Assembly: GCA_963767635.1 (NCBI GenBank)
Contig: CAVYEM010000001.1
Location: forward strand, 372,001-436,000
Source: CAVYEM01 sp963767635
GTDB lineage: Bacteria; Vulcanimicrobiota; Vulcanimicrobiia; Vulcanimicrobiales; Vulcanimicrobiaceae
Reading direction: 5' to 3'
DNA: 64,000 bases
How positions within the stretch are numbered: the stretch's first letter is position 1; the number at the start of each line of letters is the position of its first letter. The notes beneath the pieces are model-generated. The model searched no databases and was not told the origin of the DNA. It saw only the letters and a list, made by a program, of their open reading frames with translations. Below are positions 19,058-29,249 of this stretch, one piece after another. The position numbers and the translations under genes are program-made.

Positions 19058-21742
19058 CTACATTTTCTCAGTCAGGGTGAACAAAACCGCCCGGGGCGCC
19101 AGGCCGAACTCTTCCGTACCTTGCGCCAGGCCGTTCGGATCCGTTCCGTATTGGTTCTCCGGGATGAACACGCCCCAGCCGATGCGGCCATAGTCGTCGG
19201 CGGCGCTGTTGAACAAATTCGTCACGCCCAAATTTACTGCAAGATTTTGAGAGATGCTTTGGGTAAACGCGGCATCCGCCCAGCCGAATGCGGGACGGTG
19301 CAGCGGGTTATTGGCGTCCAGATGCGTGTAGACCAGATACACTTCCCCGCCGTGCGTATTGGTGAGGTCGAACGTCACGCCCCACTTGTGCAACGGAATG
19401 CCCGCCACTTGACCGCCGTTGATCAGCGTGGGGTTGTTCTGCAGCAAATCGACGGGCGCATCGTAAATCGCCGTCGATTGGACGTCGTAGTAGCCCTGAA
19501 CCGTCGCGTGCGGATCCACGCGGAAGCGTCCGCTTAGTTCGATCCCTCGCGCGCGCTGCTTGGCAATATTCACGTTGGTGTGCATCACCAGGTTGTCGAT
19601 GGTCGGCGCCGGATTCGGCGGAGCGAAGTTCGGACAAAGCGAGGAAATCTTCGCGAGAACGCTCGGCAGGTAATCCGCACCTGCCGACTGCAGTGCCGAC
19701 ATAAACAGCGCAGCCGGCAGCTGGCCCTGAAAGACCGTGTTGATCTCGTTCGTATCGTACGCGATCGCTTGGACGCTCGTATCGATGCTGAAGCGGTGCG
19801 CGTAGGAGGCTTCCAAATCGGTGGCTTTTTCCGGCAGTTCATTCGGCGACTCGTCCTCGCCAACGGAGAAGATCTTGCAGTTGCCGGGTGTGATGCCGCC
19901 GACGCCGGTCAATTGCAGCGCGAGCGGCGCGGGATCCGCCGACGACTTTCCGCCGGTGAGCCGCACCACGTCGGTCGCATTCGGACGATAGATTACGGAG
20001 AGACGCGGATCGAACGAGGTGCCGCCGACATTGGAATGCTTGAACCACGAGTTCAGGAAGAACGAGAGATTCGACTTCGGCTGCCACACGTCGCGCACGA
20101 AGAAACTGTCCAGTTTGTCGAAGAGCGGCTGGTGCTCCAGGACCGTCGTGCCGCTGACGTTGTGCCCGGTCGTGTATTGGCGCATCGAGAAGAGCCCGAA
20201 GCCGACGTCGTGCTTGCCCAACGCGAGATCGTCGCTCAGCAGCGTGCCGAAAGAACGGTAGTCGATGTCCAGAATCGCATTCGGACCGTTGAGAAACGAG
20301 GCCGGGCGATCGCGGTTCTGATGATAATTGTCGATGTACGAATCGAGGGTTACCTGATTGCGCCCTGCGGTAGTCGTAAACCGAAGGTGATAGTCTTGAT
20401 TGCCGAGCGCTTGATACGCGCCCGGACCGCCGCCCGCCGGTCCGCTCGCGCCGGACGCGTACTGCTGCGGCGTGACGCACGCGCCGTTCGGCGCCGCGTC
20501 CGTAATAACGGTAACGCCGTTCGGAGCTGGGCTGTTGCCAATCGTGCAATTCGGGCTGTTCTGCGCTTGATATCGCGCGAAATCGTAGGTGATGAAATCG
20601 TTGTCGCCTTCACCGGTCTTGTCGTCCCACGACGTTGCGGAGTAGCCTGTCAGCGTAAGCTGCGTCGCCCGGGAAAAATTGTACTGAAGCTTCGCGAGAT
20701 CGTTGCGCAGCAGGTAGTCGCCCGAAACGAAATAGGTGACGCCTTGCAGCGTCGGGGTGGTGAAGTCGCTGCCGCGAGCGCCGGTCTGCGCAATGACTGC
20801 ACCCGGAAAATTGCCGTACGCGCCGTTCACGCCGTGCAGAAACACGTAACCGAGTTTGCCGAAAGTTCCGCTCGCCTGCGCTGCGAAAAGTTGCTTGCCC
20901 AATTCGCCGTAACCGATCTTCAGCGCGCCTTGCGGACGCAGCGAGGGTAAAATCGTTTGAAAGTCAACCGCTCCGCCGACGGCATCGACGCCGTAGAGGC
21001 CGGTGGCGCCGGAACCATACGTGACGACGGTGTTTTGCAGCGCGAACGTCGGCGCATCTTGATAATCGAATCCGCCTGTGCCGCCGCCGATGCGCGATGG
21101 ATACACACCGTAAGGCCCGATCGGATGGCCGTCGAGCAAAACTTGCGTTTCGCTTGGTTTGAGCCCGCGAATATCGACCGAGATGTCATCGCCGACCGAC
21201 GAATCCTGTCCGACGAGATTGACGCCGGGAAGCGTCACCAGTCCCTCGGCGGCACGCAACTGTCCGACGCGCTGCATGATTTCCGGATCGACTTGCTGTT
21301 GAATTGTGGTCGTCGTCTGCAAACCCACTGCGCGGGTGCTGACGTGCGCGATCGTTTTCAATCCGGATGACGTCGACGTTTGCGCCCGCGTGAGCGCCAG
21401 CGAGACCGTTGCTGGACCGCCAGCCAGGACGACGTCGTCGGAGCGCACCGTTTGATACCCGGGAGCCGAAACTTGAATGAAGTAGATGCCCTCGGCGACG
21501 GCGGGAAACGCGAATTTTCCCGACACGTCCGATGTGCTCGCCGCGATTGCCTTCGTGGCCTGCATCAATTGCAGCCGCGCGCCGGCGACCGGGAGCCCAC
21601 CCTGCTGATCGATGACCACACCGCTGATGGGATAGGCGCGCGGCGCTTGCGCGGTTTGCGCCAGGACGCCGGCATTCGTCAAAACGACGCACAAAAATGC
21701 GGCTGCGAGGGAGCGGACAAGCCTTGCGCGGTGAGAATGCAC
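19058..21742 (-). CDS. TonB-dependent outer-membrane receptor with carboxypeptidase-regulatory-like N-terminus (paralog 2)
   Basis: An 894-residue protein. The GTG at 21742 is chosen because a strong GGAGGA lies eight bases upstream and it opens a signal peptide (MHSHRARLVRSLAAAFLCVV). The layout matches paralog 1: beta-sandwich (GVVIDQQGGLPVAGARLQL), plug (VDIRGLKPSETQVLLDGHPI) and barrel. It is the first gene of a five-gene operon running to 12332. Its 155-base upstream region holds two sequence motifs shared with the sugar ABC/IclR intergenic region, so both operons are probably controlled by the same regulator. The ligand is unknown; an inositol-containing phosphate or lipid is a context-based guess. 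Confidence 0.88.
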   Translation of the reverse strand: MHSHRARLVRSLAAAFLCVVLTNAGVLAQTAQAPRAYPISGVVIDQQGGLPVAGARLQLMQATKAIAASTSDVSGKFAFPAVAEGIYFIQVSAPGYQTVRSDDVVLAGGPATVSLALTRAQTSTSSGLKTIAHVSTRAVGLQTTTTIQQQVDPEIMQRVGQLRAAEGLVTLPGVNLVGQDSSVGDDISVDIRGLKPSETQVLLDGHPIGPYGVYPSRIGGGTGGFDYQDAPTFALQNTVVTYGSGATGLYGVDAVGGAVDFQTILPSLRPQGALKIGYGELGKQLFAAQASGTFGKLGYVFLHGVNGAYGNFPGAVIAQTGARGSDFTTPTLQGVTYFVSGDYLLRNDLAKLQYNFSRATQLTLTGYSATSWDDKTGEGDNDFITYDFARYQAQNSPNCTIGNSPAPNGVTVITDAAPNGACVTPQQYASGASGPAGGGPGAYQALGNQDYHLRFTTTAGRNQVTLDSYIDNYHQNRDRPASFLNGPNAILDIDYRSFGTLLSDDLALGKHDVGFGLFSMRQYTTGHNVSGTTVLEHQPLFDKLDSFFVRDVWQPKSNLSFFLNSWFKHSNVGGTSFDPRLSVIYRPNATDVVRLTGGKSSADPAPLALQLTGVGGITPGNCKIFSVGEDESPNELPEKATDLEASYAHRFSIDTSVQAIAYDTNEINTVFQGQLPAALFMSALQSAGADYLPSVLAKISSLCPNFAPPNPAPTIDNLVMHTNVNIAKQRARGIELSGRFRVDPHATVQGYYDVQSTAIYDAPVDLLQNNPTLINGGQVAGIPLHKWGVTFDLTNTHGGEVYLVYTHLDANNPLHRPAFGWADAAFTQSISQNLAVNLGVTNLFNSAADDYGRIGWGVFIPENQYGTDPNGLAQGTEEFGLAPRAVLFTLTEKM

Positions 21743-21799
21743 GGTGCAAATCCTCCGATGTCGCGATGTGAAAGGCCCCTAAATACTTCAACCATTTTA

Positions 21800-21828
21800 T
21801 TGCATAATTGTCAATATAGTTGCGAAAC
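21800..21828. promoter_or_regulatory. Putative operator, motif A, upstream of the TonB receptor operon
   Basis: The 29-base segment starting TTGCATAATTGTCAA matches the segment at 24730-24758 at 22 of 29 positions with no gap. Read on the minus strand, both copies contain TTGACAAT, which could serve as a -35 element for the minus-strand operon. It lies about 58 bases upstream of the receptor start. Conservation against very different flanks suggests a regulator site, most simply for the IclR protein at 24833. Confidence 0.6.
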
Positions 21829-21872
21829 TTGAGCAACGGTAGCGCGTTTAGGCGCAATACGTCCCGAATTCA

Positions 21873-21895
21873 TTGAACATAGTGCAATAAACTTG
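21873..21895. promoter_or_regulatory. Putative operator, motif B, at the end of the sugar ABC ATPase gene
   Basis: ATAGTGCAATAAACTTG here differs by one base from ATAGTGCAATAAGCTTG at 24800-24816, and both follow TTGAMC. In the IclR promoter this motif fills the -35/-10 spacer. Here it lies in the same orientation just beyond the ABC ATPase stop, where a plus-strand promoter would make no sense. It therefore looks like a protein-binding site and not only a promoter spacer. Confidence 0.55.
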
Positions 21896-21897
21896 CT

Positions 21898-22682
<785 letters not shown>

Positions 22683-22686
<4 letters not shown>

Positions 22687-23723
22687 TTCTTCTCCACCCG
22701 CGCGCGCACGAACATGTTCACCAGCGTTGCGAGAAGCAGCATTGCGCCGAGGAAAAACTTGAACCAATCCGGATTCCACCCGGCATAAACGACGCCCTGG
22801 CTGACGACGCCGAAGATGAGAGCGCCGATCGCCGATCCGATTACGGAGCCATATCCGCCGGTCAGTAAACAGCCGCCGACCACGGCAGCCACGATATACT
22901 CGAGTTCGAGTCCTACTCCGCCGCCGGACTGCACCGTGTTGTATGCAAACAATTGGTGCATGCCGGCGATCCACGCGCAGAAACCAACGGTCATGAACAA
23001 GCCGATTTTCGTGCGCCTGACGGGAACGCCGACTGCGCGCGCCGTTGCGGCATTTCCGCCGGCTGCAAAGATCCAGTTGCCTGCCGTGGTGCGCAGGAGC
23101 ACCCATGTCCCTGCCGCCACGAGCGCAAGCCACCACAGAATGCTGACGCTCACGTCCGTGCCGGCGATGGTGAATGTGGAGGCGAAGATTGCGCGCGCCG
23201 AATCGAAGCCCGCCATGTTCGAGATGTCGTTGGTCGCAACGTTGCCGGTCACCAGACGCGTTATGGCCAGATTGATGCCCTGCAACATCAAAAACGTGCC
23301 GAGCGTAACGAGAAAACTCGGCACTCCCGTGCGCACGAGAAGCCAGCCGTTGAACGCGCCGATACTGAGCGAAAGCGCGAGCGCGATAGCGACGCCCACC
23401 CACACGTTCGTGCCGAACTGGTAGGCAAACATCGAAGCCGCCAATGCGGATGAAATCACGGCGACGCCCGCGGAGAGATCGAACTCTCCACCGATCATCA
23501 ACAGTGCTACGCCGACGGCCATGATGCCAAGCGTGGAACTTTGATAGAGCACCGTGCTGACAGAACCCGGATGGCGAATCGTCGGAGCGACCACGGAGAA
23601 AAACACGATGACGACGACGGCTCCAATGAGCGAGCCGACTTCCGGCCGCATCAGGAATATTAGCAACGGCGATCGCCGCGTCACGCGCTTAGCGGCGGGC
23701 GCCATCGCTGAAGTCGAATTCAT
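22683..23723 (-). CDS. Sugar ABC importer permease (RbsC/FrcC-like, CUT2)
   Basis: A 346-residue membrane protein with eight to ten hydrophobic helices and the family motif GGEFDLSAGVAVISSALAAS near residue 80 and VGGCLLTGGYGSVIGSAIGA near 285. It belongs to the BPD_transp_2 family of ribose/fructose/inositol permeases. Its start overlaps the binding-protein stop and its own stop overlaps the ATPase start (ATGA in each case), so the three genes are translationally coupled. Substrate specificity cannot be read from the permease; the adjoining iol-type operon suggests a cyclitol. Confidence 0.88.
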
Positions 23724-24697
23724 CGGGTGCCGTGCGCGGCGTATTTCGCGATCGCGCCGATGTTGCTTGCGTCGACGAAAGCCGGGCCGGTGAGCACTGG
23801 TTGGCCTCCGCCCAGGACGTCACCGTTGGTCAGATAGAGCCATAACGTGTCGATCGCTTCGTAACCTTGAACGTACGGCTGCTGATCGATGGCCCATTGC
23901 ACGCTGCGGTTTTGAATCGCGGGCGCCAATTGCCGGTTCATGTCGAACGTCACGATTTTCGCGCTGCTGCCGGCCGTCTTCACCCCCTGCACTGCCGTCA
24001 GCGCGATCGGCGCCCCTAGCGTAACGACGTAGTCGATGCCCGGATCCTGCTGCAGCTTTGCCGTCAGCGTCGAACGCACCGACGGCATGTCCGCGCCGTT
24101 GACGTAGATCTTCTCGCTCCGGCCGCCGGTCAGACCCTCTTGCACGCCTTTGCAGCGCGCTTCGAGCTGCACTTGTCCCTGAAATTGAATGACGCACAGC
24201 ACGTGTTTTGCGCCTTCGCTGCTCAGACGCGCTCCCGCAGCTCGCCCCGCGGCCGTTTCATCTTGTCCGATGTAGATCGGGATACCCAGACGCTTCCAGG
24301 CATCGAAACCGGCGTTAAACGCGACGACGGGAATGCCGGCTTGCTGCGCCTTGCGCACTCCCGCCGCCAACGCATCCGGCGCGGGGAGGGTGACGGCGAT
24401 GCCGTCGACATGCTGGTCGATGGCGTTCTGCACGAGGACGGCTTGACCGTCCGGAGCCGGATCGTTCGAGTAAATGAGCGTGACGTTGTCTTTTGCGGAG
24501 GCGGCTTGCGCGCCCTTACGAACGATATCCCAGAAGGTGTCGCCGGGAGCCTGATGGGTGATCATGGCGATGCGCAGATGCGGCAGGTTGGGCGCGGCGG
24601 CCGAAGCGGAGCGAGCTCCGCCGGTGCTGCTGCACGCCGGCAGAATTAGGGTACTCACTATCAGCGCAAGCGATGCAGCCGTTCTGCGCAACAGCAT
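23720..24697 (-). CDS. Sugar ABC importer substrate-binding lipoprotein
   Basis: A 325-residue protein starting at ATG 24697 with an AGGGG ribosome site. The N-terminus is a lipoprotein signal (LIVSTLILPAC). The body matches the Peripla_BP_4 sugar-binding fold: an IAMITHQAPGDTFWDIVRKG first strand-helix, NAIDQHVDGIAVTLPAPDAL, and GIPVVAFNAGFD. It delivers ligand to the permease. It is the first gene of the three-gene importer operon and is transcribed divergently from the IclR regulator. The operator-like palindrome at 24730-24758 lies 33 bases upstream of its start. Confidence 0.88.
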   Translation of the reverse strand: MLLRRTAASLALIVSTLILPACSSTGGARSASAAAPNLPHLRIAMITHQAPGDTFWDIVRKGAQAASAKDNVTLIYSNDPAPDGQAVLVQNAIDQHVDGIAVTLPAPDALAAGVRKAQQAGIPVVAFNAGFDAWKRLGIPIYIGQDETAAGRAAGARLSSEGAKHVLCVIQFQGQVQLEARCKGVQEGLTGGRSEKIYVNGADMPSVRSTLTAKLQQDPGIDYVVTLGAPIALTAVQGVKTAGSSAKIVTFDMNRQLAPAIQNRSVQWAIDQQPYVQGYEAIDTLWLYLTNGDVLGGGQPVLTGPAFVDASNIGAIAKYAAHGTR

Positions 24698-24729
24698 GAA
24701 ACACGCCCCTTCCGCCGGTCGTAACGGTC

Positions 24730-24758
24730 TTGCAATATTGTCAACATCATTGCAAACC
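24730..24758. promoter_or_regulatory. Putative operator, motif A, between the ABC importer and IclR genes
   Basis: TTGCAAT (24730-24736) and ATTGCAA (24749-24755) form a perfect seven-base inverted repeat with a 12-base spacer, a size suited to a dimeric or tetrameric IclR-type regulator. The segment matches 21800-21828 at 22 of 29 positions. On the minus strand it contains TTGACAAT, so bound protein could block the importer promoter. Confidence 0.65.
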
Positions 24759-24793
24759 CCTGCTCGCGGACTCCCCTTCTTGCGCTACCGCGC

Positions 24794-24823
24794 TTGACCA
24801 TAGTGCAATAAGCTTGATATAAC
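24794..24823 (+). promoter_or_regulatory. Predicted sigma-70-type promoter of the IclR/iol operon, overlapping motif B
   Basis: TTGACC (24794-24799) and TATAAC (24818-24823) are separated by 18 bases. The start point would fall about 24829-24831, only a few bases before the ATG at 24833, so the transcript would be leaderless or nearly so. The spacer carries the ATAGTGCAATAAGCTTG motif also found at 21879-21895, which suggests autoregulation. Confidence 0.6.
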
Positions 24824-24832
24824 ACAGAAGTC

Positions 24833-25615
24833 ATGGCAGCAACGGTGATCAATTCACTCTCTAGAGGCGTTCGCATTTTACGCCTGCTCGCCGAGCGTGT
24901 GAGCGGCGCCGGCGTTACGGAGGTCGCCGACCATCTTGGCGTCGACCCGAGCACCGCATACCGGCTGCTCAGTACGCTCGAACTGCACGGCCTGGTAAGT
25001 CAGGAAGCCGAGGGCAAGAGATACCTCATCGGTTACGGCGTCCTGGAAATTGCTTCGGGACTGCTGCGCCGGATCAGCGTCGTGGAGATCGCACAGCCGT
25101 TTTTGCGCGCGCTGTCCGCGCGCACCGGCGAAAATACGCACGTGGCCGTACGCGATCGGCAGTTCGCGGTTTCGGTCGGCGCGGAGTCCGCTACCGGAAT
25201 CTTGCGCGTCGAAACGACGCTCGGTTCGGCGGAGCCGCTGCACTGCGCGGCGGTCGGCAAAGCGCTGATCGCGGACTTCACCCGCGTGCAGCTGCTCGAA
25301 CTCTTCGAAGGCCAAACGCTCAAGCGCTACACGCCGCACACCATGACGAGCATCGACGAACTGGATTTTGATTTGGCGCGCGTGCGCCGCATCGGCTACG
25401 CCGTCGACGACGAAGAGCTGCATCCGGGCGTGCGGTGCATCGCCGCACCGGTGCGCGATCACCAAGGCAACATCGTTGCCGCGTTCGGGCTCTCCTCTCC
25501 GGCGGTGCGTTTCACGCGCGAGCGCATTCCGGAATTAGCGCCGGAGATTTGCGAGTCCGCCAGCGCTATCTCGCAGCAATTGGGGTACGTGGCCGCAGCG
25601 GCTAGCGTTTCGTAA
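24833..25615 (+). CDS. IclR-family transcriptional regulator
   Basis: A 260-residue protein from ATG 24833. The N-terminal winged helix-turn-helix (SRGVRILRLLAERVSGAGVT, DPSTAYRLLSTLELHGLV) is followed by the IclR effector domain (VRDRQFAVSVGAESATG, LHCAAVGKALIADF). The C-terminal half contains the usual VDDEELHPGVRCIAAPVRD motif, where effectors bind. IclR proteins regulate catabolic operons and bind short inverted repeats. This gene is first in the inositol-type operon, 12 bases before the TPP enzyme, and divergent from the ABC importer. Its likely targets are motifs A and B at 24730-24823 and 21800-21895. The effector may be a cyclitol intermediate. Confidence 0.9.
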   Translation: MAATVINSLSRGVRILRLLAERVSGAGVTEVADHLGVDPSTAYRLLSTLELHGLVSQEAEGKRYLIGYGVLEIASGLLRRISVVEIAQPFLRALSARTGENTHVAVRDRQFAVSVGAESATGILRVETTLGSAEPLHCAAVGKALIADFTRVQLLELFEGQTLKRYTPHTMTSIDELDFDLARVRRIGYAVDDEELHPGVRCIAAPVRDHQGNIVAAFGLSSPAVRFTRERIPELAPEICESASAISQQLGYVAAAASVS

Positions 25616-25627
25616 AAGGAGCACGAC

Positions 25628-27437
25628 ATGCGCATGACGGGTGGGCAGATCGTGGCCGAATACTTGATACGCGAAGGTGTACCCATGCTTTTCGGCGTGC
25701 CGGGTCACGGTATCACCGCACTCCTGGATGCGTTCGTCGATCGCCGCGGCGAGATCGCCGTCGTGCAAGCGATTCACGAGCAGGGGGCCGCGCACATGGC
25801 AGACGCGTATTACCGCGTGGCCGGCAAACCGTGCGGCGTGTTCACGTCGATCGGGCCCGGCGCCGTCAATACCGCGATGGGCGTTGCGTGCGCGTACATT
25901 GATTCCAATCCGCTTCTTCTGCTGACGGGATCCGTGCACACGTATATGCGCGGGCGCGGCGTGCTGCAGGAACTCGAACGTACGCATTGGGCGAATTTTC
26001 CGCGCATGATGGAGCCGGTCGTCAAACGATGGTGGCAGCCCAGCCGCGTCGACCAACTCTGCAACGTTTTGCACTTGGCGTTCAACGTGATGCTCGAAGG
26101 GCGTCGAGGACCGGCGCACATCGACGTGCCGATGGACGTGCAGGCGGAGTTCACTGAAATCGAAGACTTTCCCGATCCGGTGACGCGGCGGCCGCGCGGG
26201 CGCGCGCACGGCGATCCCGACATGCTCGACGAAGCGGCAAAATTGCTCCTCTCGGCGCAGCGTCCGATGATTATCGCCGGCGGCGGCGTGATCGCTTCCG
26301 GTGCGGAAAACGAGACTGCGCGAACTCGCAGAGTTTCTCGGTGCGCCGGTAACCGTCACATGGATGGGCAAAGGCGCGATTGCAGAAGATCACCCGCTCT
26401 ACGCATGGCCGTGCGGCGATCTCGGCTCGATTTCCGGTAATACGCTCGCGCGTGAAGCTGACGTTGTGCTGGCGGTGGGCTGCCGATTTACCGACCGCAC
26501 CGCATCTTCGTTCCGCCGCGGCGTCACGTTTTCGATCCCGCCGACGAAGCTGATTCAAATCGATCTCGATCCGTACGAAATCGGCAAAAACTATCCGGTG
26601 GAAACGGGGATCGTCGGCGACGCGCGTGCAACGCTTTCCGACCTTCTACTGACGCTGCGCGAACTCTCGCGCTTTCGGGATTACCGCACCTCGCCCTATT
26701 TTGAGCGAATTCAACACCTCAAGTCCGAATGGGAAGAGGCGCTGCGTGGGCCGCGGGAAAGCGACGCTTCCCCGATGACGATTTCGCGCGCGCTCGTCGA
26801 AGCGCGCAAAGTGCTCGAACGGGACGGCATCGTCGTAACGGGTGCCGGCAACCCGCAGAGTCAGGTTTTCAACGAGTTTCCGGTGTACGCAAGCCGCCAG
26901 CATATCACCGCCGGCGGCTTCTCCGCGATGGGGTTCGAAGTGCCCGGCGCAATCGGCGCAAAACTTGCCGCGCCGGACCGCCAAGTGATGGCGATTGTCG
27001 GCGACGGCAGTTTTTTGCAAACTGTTCAAGAGCTCGCGATGGCCGCGCAGTACGACATTCCGGTCGTCTTTCTGGTGATGAACAATTTCGGCTGGGAGTG
27101 CATCAAGAATCTGCAGTCGCTGCACTTCGGTCCGGATCGCATCATCGCCACGAAATTCAAAAAGCGCGACGGCACGCCGTTTTCCGCCGATCTCGCGCGC
27201 GTTTCGGAGGGCTTCGGATGTCACGCGGAACGCGTGGAGCACCCGACCGAACTCGGCCCTGCGCTGCAGCGCGCGTTTGCGAGCGAACGGCCCGCCGTTG
27301 TCGAAGCGCTGTGCAGCACGACGCTTCCGGAGAGCGGTTTGACGGCGACGGGATGGTGGGACGTAACCGTCCCCGCTTATCACAAAGATAAACGGCGCGA
27401 GTACGAGGCTGCGCGTTCGCAGGAGACGCTGACGTAG
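25628..27437 (+). CDS. Thiamine-diphosphate enzyme, IolD-like trihydroxycyclohexanedione hydrolase, frameshifted
   Basis: ATG 25628 follows a strong AAGGAG. The N-terminal TPP domain has VPGHG and an activating glutamate in QAIHEQGAAHMADAY. The C-terminal TPP domain has GDGSFLQTVQEL and NNFGWECIKNLQ. The latter, and the WWDVTVP tail, match IolD better than acetolactate synthase. IolD opens the ring of 3D-trihydroxycyclohexane-1,2-dione to 5-deoxyglucuronate, so iolG, iolB and iolE-like neighbours support the call. The frame changes near 26312. Removing one A joins IASGAENE to LRELAEFLGAPVTV, giving about 602 residues. Other decarboxylase-family activities remain possible. Confidence 0.75.
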
Positions 27438-28447
27438 TGACCCGCGCGCGCCCGGGAATTGCGGTTTTCGGAGCCGGCCGCATGGGCTCCGTGCACGCGC
27501 GCAACGTTGCGGAACACTCTGACGCGGATTTGGCGGGGATTGCCGACGTGGACGATGGCGCGGCGATGCGTTTGGCCCAATCGTTCGCAACGCGCACCGG
27601 CTCCGTCGAGGAGTTTCTGCAGGATTCCCGCGTGGACGCGGTTGTGATTTCGACGCCGAGCGGCACCCACGCGGAATTGATAGAGCAGTGCGCCGGAGCC
27701 GGCAAGCAAATCTTCTGCGAAAAACCGATCTCGCTCGACGTCGCCACGACGATTCGCGCTACCGATGCCTCTAAACGTGCCGGCGTTTTGCTCCAAATCG
27801 GTTTTCAGCGCCGCTTCGACCGGGATTTCGTGCAGGCTCGCGAGGCGATCGCAGCCGGCGAGGTTGGCGAAATGCGCTTTCTCCGTCTGGTAAGCCGCGA
27901 CCGGACGCTGCCGCCGATCGCGTACATTCCGACGAGCGGCGGCCAGTTTCGCGATCAGATGGTGCACGACTTCGATGCCGCGCGCTGGCTGCTCGCACCC
28001 GCGCAGGTCGAAGACGTAACGGCGACGGGAGTCGCTGCGAACGGCGAGATCGCACAGGCAGGCGACGTCGATACTTCCGTGGCACTGCTGCGCTTTTCAA
28101 ACGGCGCGATGGCGGTGCTGGATGTCTCGCGCGAAGCTGCGTACGGTTACGACGTGCGGATTGAAGCGCTCGGCTCGCGCGGCATGCTGCTGCGCGGCGC
28201 GGACGGGATGCCGCAAGGGCGCGTGCTCGATGCTTCCTTTGCGGCGCCGCTCACCGATTCATTCATTACGCGATTCGCAGATGCGTACCGCGAGGAGATT
28301 CACGACTTCATCGGCGTGCTGGCGAACGGCGGCGAGGTGCGCGCAGGCGGAGAAGATGCGCTGGAAGCGCTGCGCTTGGCGATAGCCGCGGACCGTTCGC
28401 GGGAACGCGGATGCGTCGTCCGGTTTAGCGACGTCGAAGGCGGATAG
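27437..28447 (+). CDS. Inositol 2-dehydrogenase-like oxidoreductase (GFO/IDH/MocA family)
   Basis: A 336-residue protein starting at a GTG that overlaps the previous stop (TAGTG). The Rossmann motif is VFGAGRMGSVHARN, the hallmark lysine is in FCEKPISLD, and the catalytic histidine region is FRDQMVHDFDAARWLL. IolG oxidises myo-inositol to scyllo-inosose with NAD. The placement between IolD-like and IolB genes supports a cyclitol dehydrogenase. The family is broad, so scyllo- or D-chiro-inositol, or another sugar, could be the real substrate. Confidence 0.8.
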   Translation: MTRARPGIAVFGAGRMGSVHARNVAEHSDADLAGIADVDDGAAMRLAQSFATRTGSVEEFLQDSRVDAVVISTPSGTHAELIEQCAGAGKQIFCEKPISLDVATTIRATDASKRAGVLLQIGFQRRFDRDFVQAREAIAAGEVGEMRFLRLVSRDRTLPPIAYIPTSGGQFRDQMVHDFDAARWLLAPAQVEDVTATGVAANGEIAQAGDVDTSVALLRFSNGAMAVLDVSREAAYGYDVRIEALGSRGMLLRGADGMPQGRVLDASFAAPLTDSFITRFADAYREEIHDFIGVLANGGEVRAGGEDALEALRLAIAADRSRERGCVVRFSDVEGG

Positions 28448-28448
28448 C

Positions 28449-29249
28449 GTGCTTCTGTTGCGCCCAAACCGCGATGGGCGCGAGATCGTTTCCGTCGCGC
28501 CCGACGGACGGGACTGGAACCACGTGCATTTCAGCGCGCTGCGCTTACCTCGCGGTGCGCTGCGTAGGGGCGATACCGGAACGAACGAGGTCGTCATCGT
28601 TCTCATCGGCGGAACTGCGCGGATTGAATCGGCAGCGGCATCGTGGGAGCGCGTCGGAAACCGCTCGACGCCGTTCCAAGGCGCGCCGCAGGCCGTTTAC
28701 CTGCCGGCGGGATGCGCGTACGAGATCCACGCAGTCACCGATTGCGAGGCGGCGATTTGCGGCGCCGCTGCACGAGGGCCGGCACGTGAAGCGCGCTTTA
28801 TCGCACTGACCGAAAGCGATTCGCACGAACGGGGGGCGGGTAACGCGCGGCGCTCGATCTATGACATCTTGATGGGAGAAGACGACGCGTCGGCGCTCTT
28901 TATTACGGAGGTGTTCACGCCGCCCGGGCACTGGTCGAGCTATCCGCCCCACAAACACGATACCGACGATCCGCCGCGCGAATCCGCGCTGGAAGAGTTG
29001 TACTACTATCGCGCCATGCCGGCGCAGGGCTTTGCGTTCCAGCGAATCTATAGTGCGGACGGCAGTCTGGATGAAACGGTAACTGCGCACGACCGCGACG
29101 TCGTGCTCGTGCCCCGCGGGTACCACGTTTGCGCTGCCGCGGCGGAGTACGGCATCTATTATCTCAACGTTTTGGCCGGTCCTAAGCACGTCTATCATAT
29201 GACCTTCGATTCCCAGCACGAATGGATACGCGAAGGTTGGACGTGGTGA
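28449..29249 (+). CDS. iolB: 5-deoxy-glucuronate isomerase
   Basis: A 266-residue bicupin from a GTG one base after the previous stop. It has the diagnostic IolB block GHWSSYPPHKHDTDDPPRES followed by LEELYYY, and later VVLVPRGYHVC and YYLNVLAGPK. These hold the metal-binding histidines and glutamate. IolB converts 5-deoxy-D-glucuronate to 5-dehydro-2-deoxy-D-gluconate (DKG). It is the most specific enzyme of the operon and fixes it as an inositol-type pathway. IolC kinase and IolJ aldolase, the normal next steps, are absent from the window. Confidence 0.93.
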   Translation: MLLLRPNRDGREIVSVAPDGRDWNHVHFSALRLPRGALRRGDTGTNEVVIVLIGGTARIESAAASWERVGNRSTPFQGAPQAVYLPAGCAYEIHAVTDCEAAICGAAARGPAREARFIALTESDSHERGAGNARRSIYDILMGEDDASALFITEVFTPPGHWSSYPPHKHDTDDPPRESALEELYYYRAMPAQGFAFQRIYSADGSLDETVTAHDRDVVLVPRGYHVCAAAAEYGIYYLNVLAGPKHVYHMTFDSQHEWIREGWTW

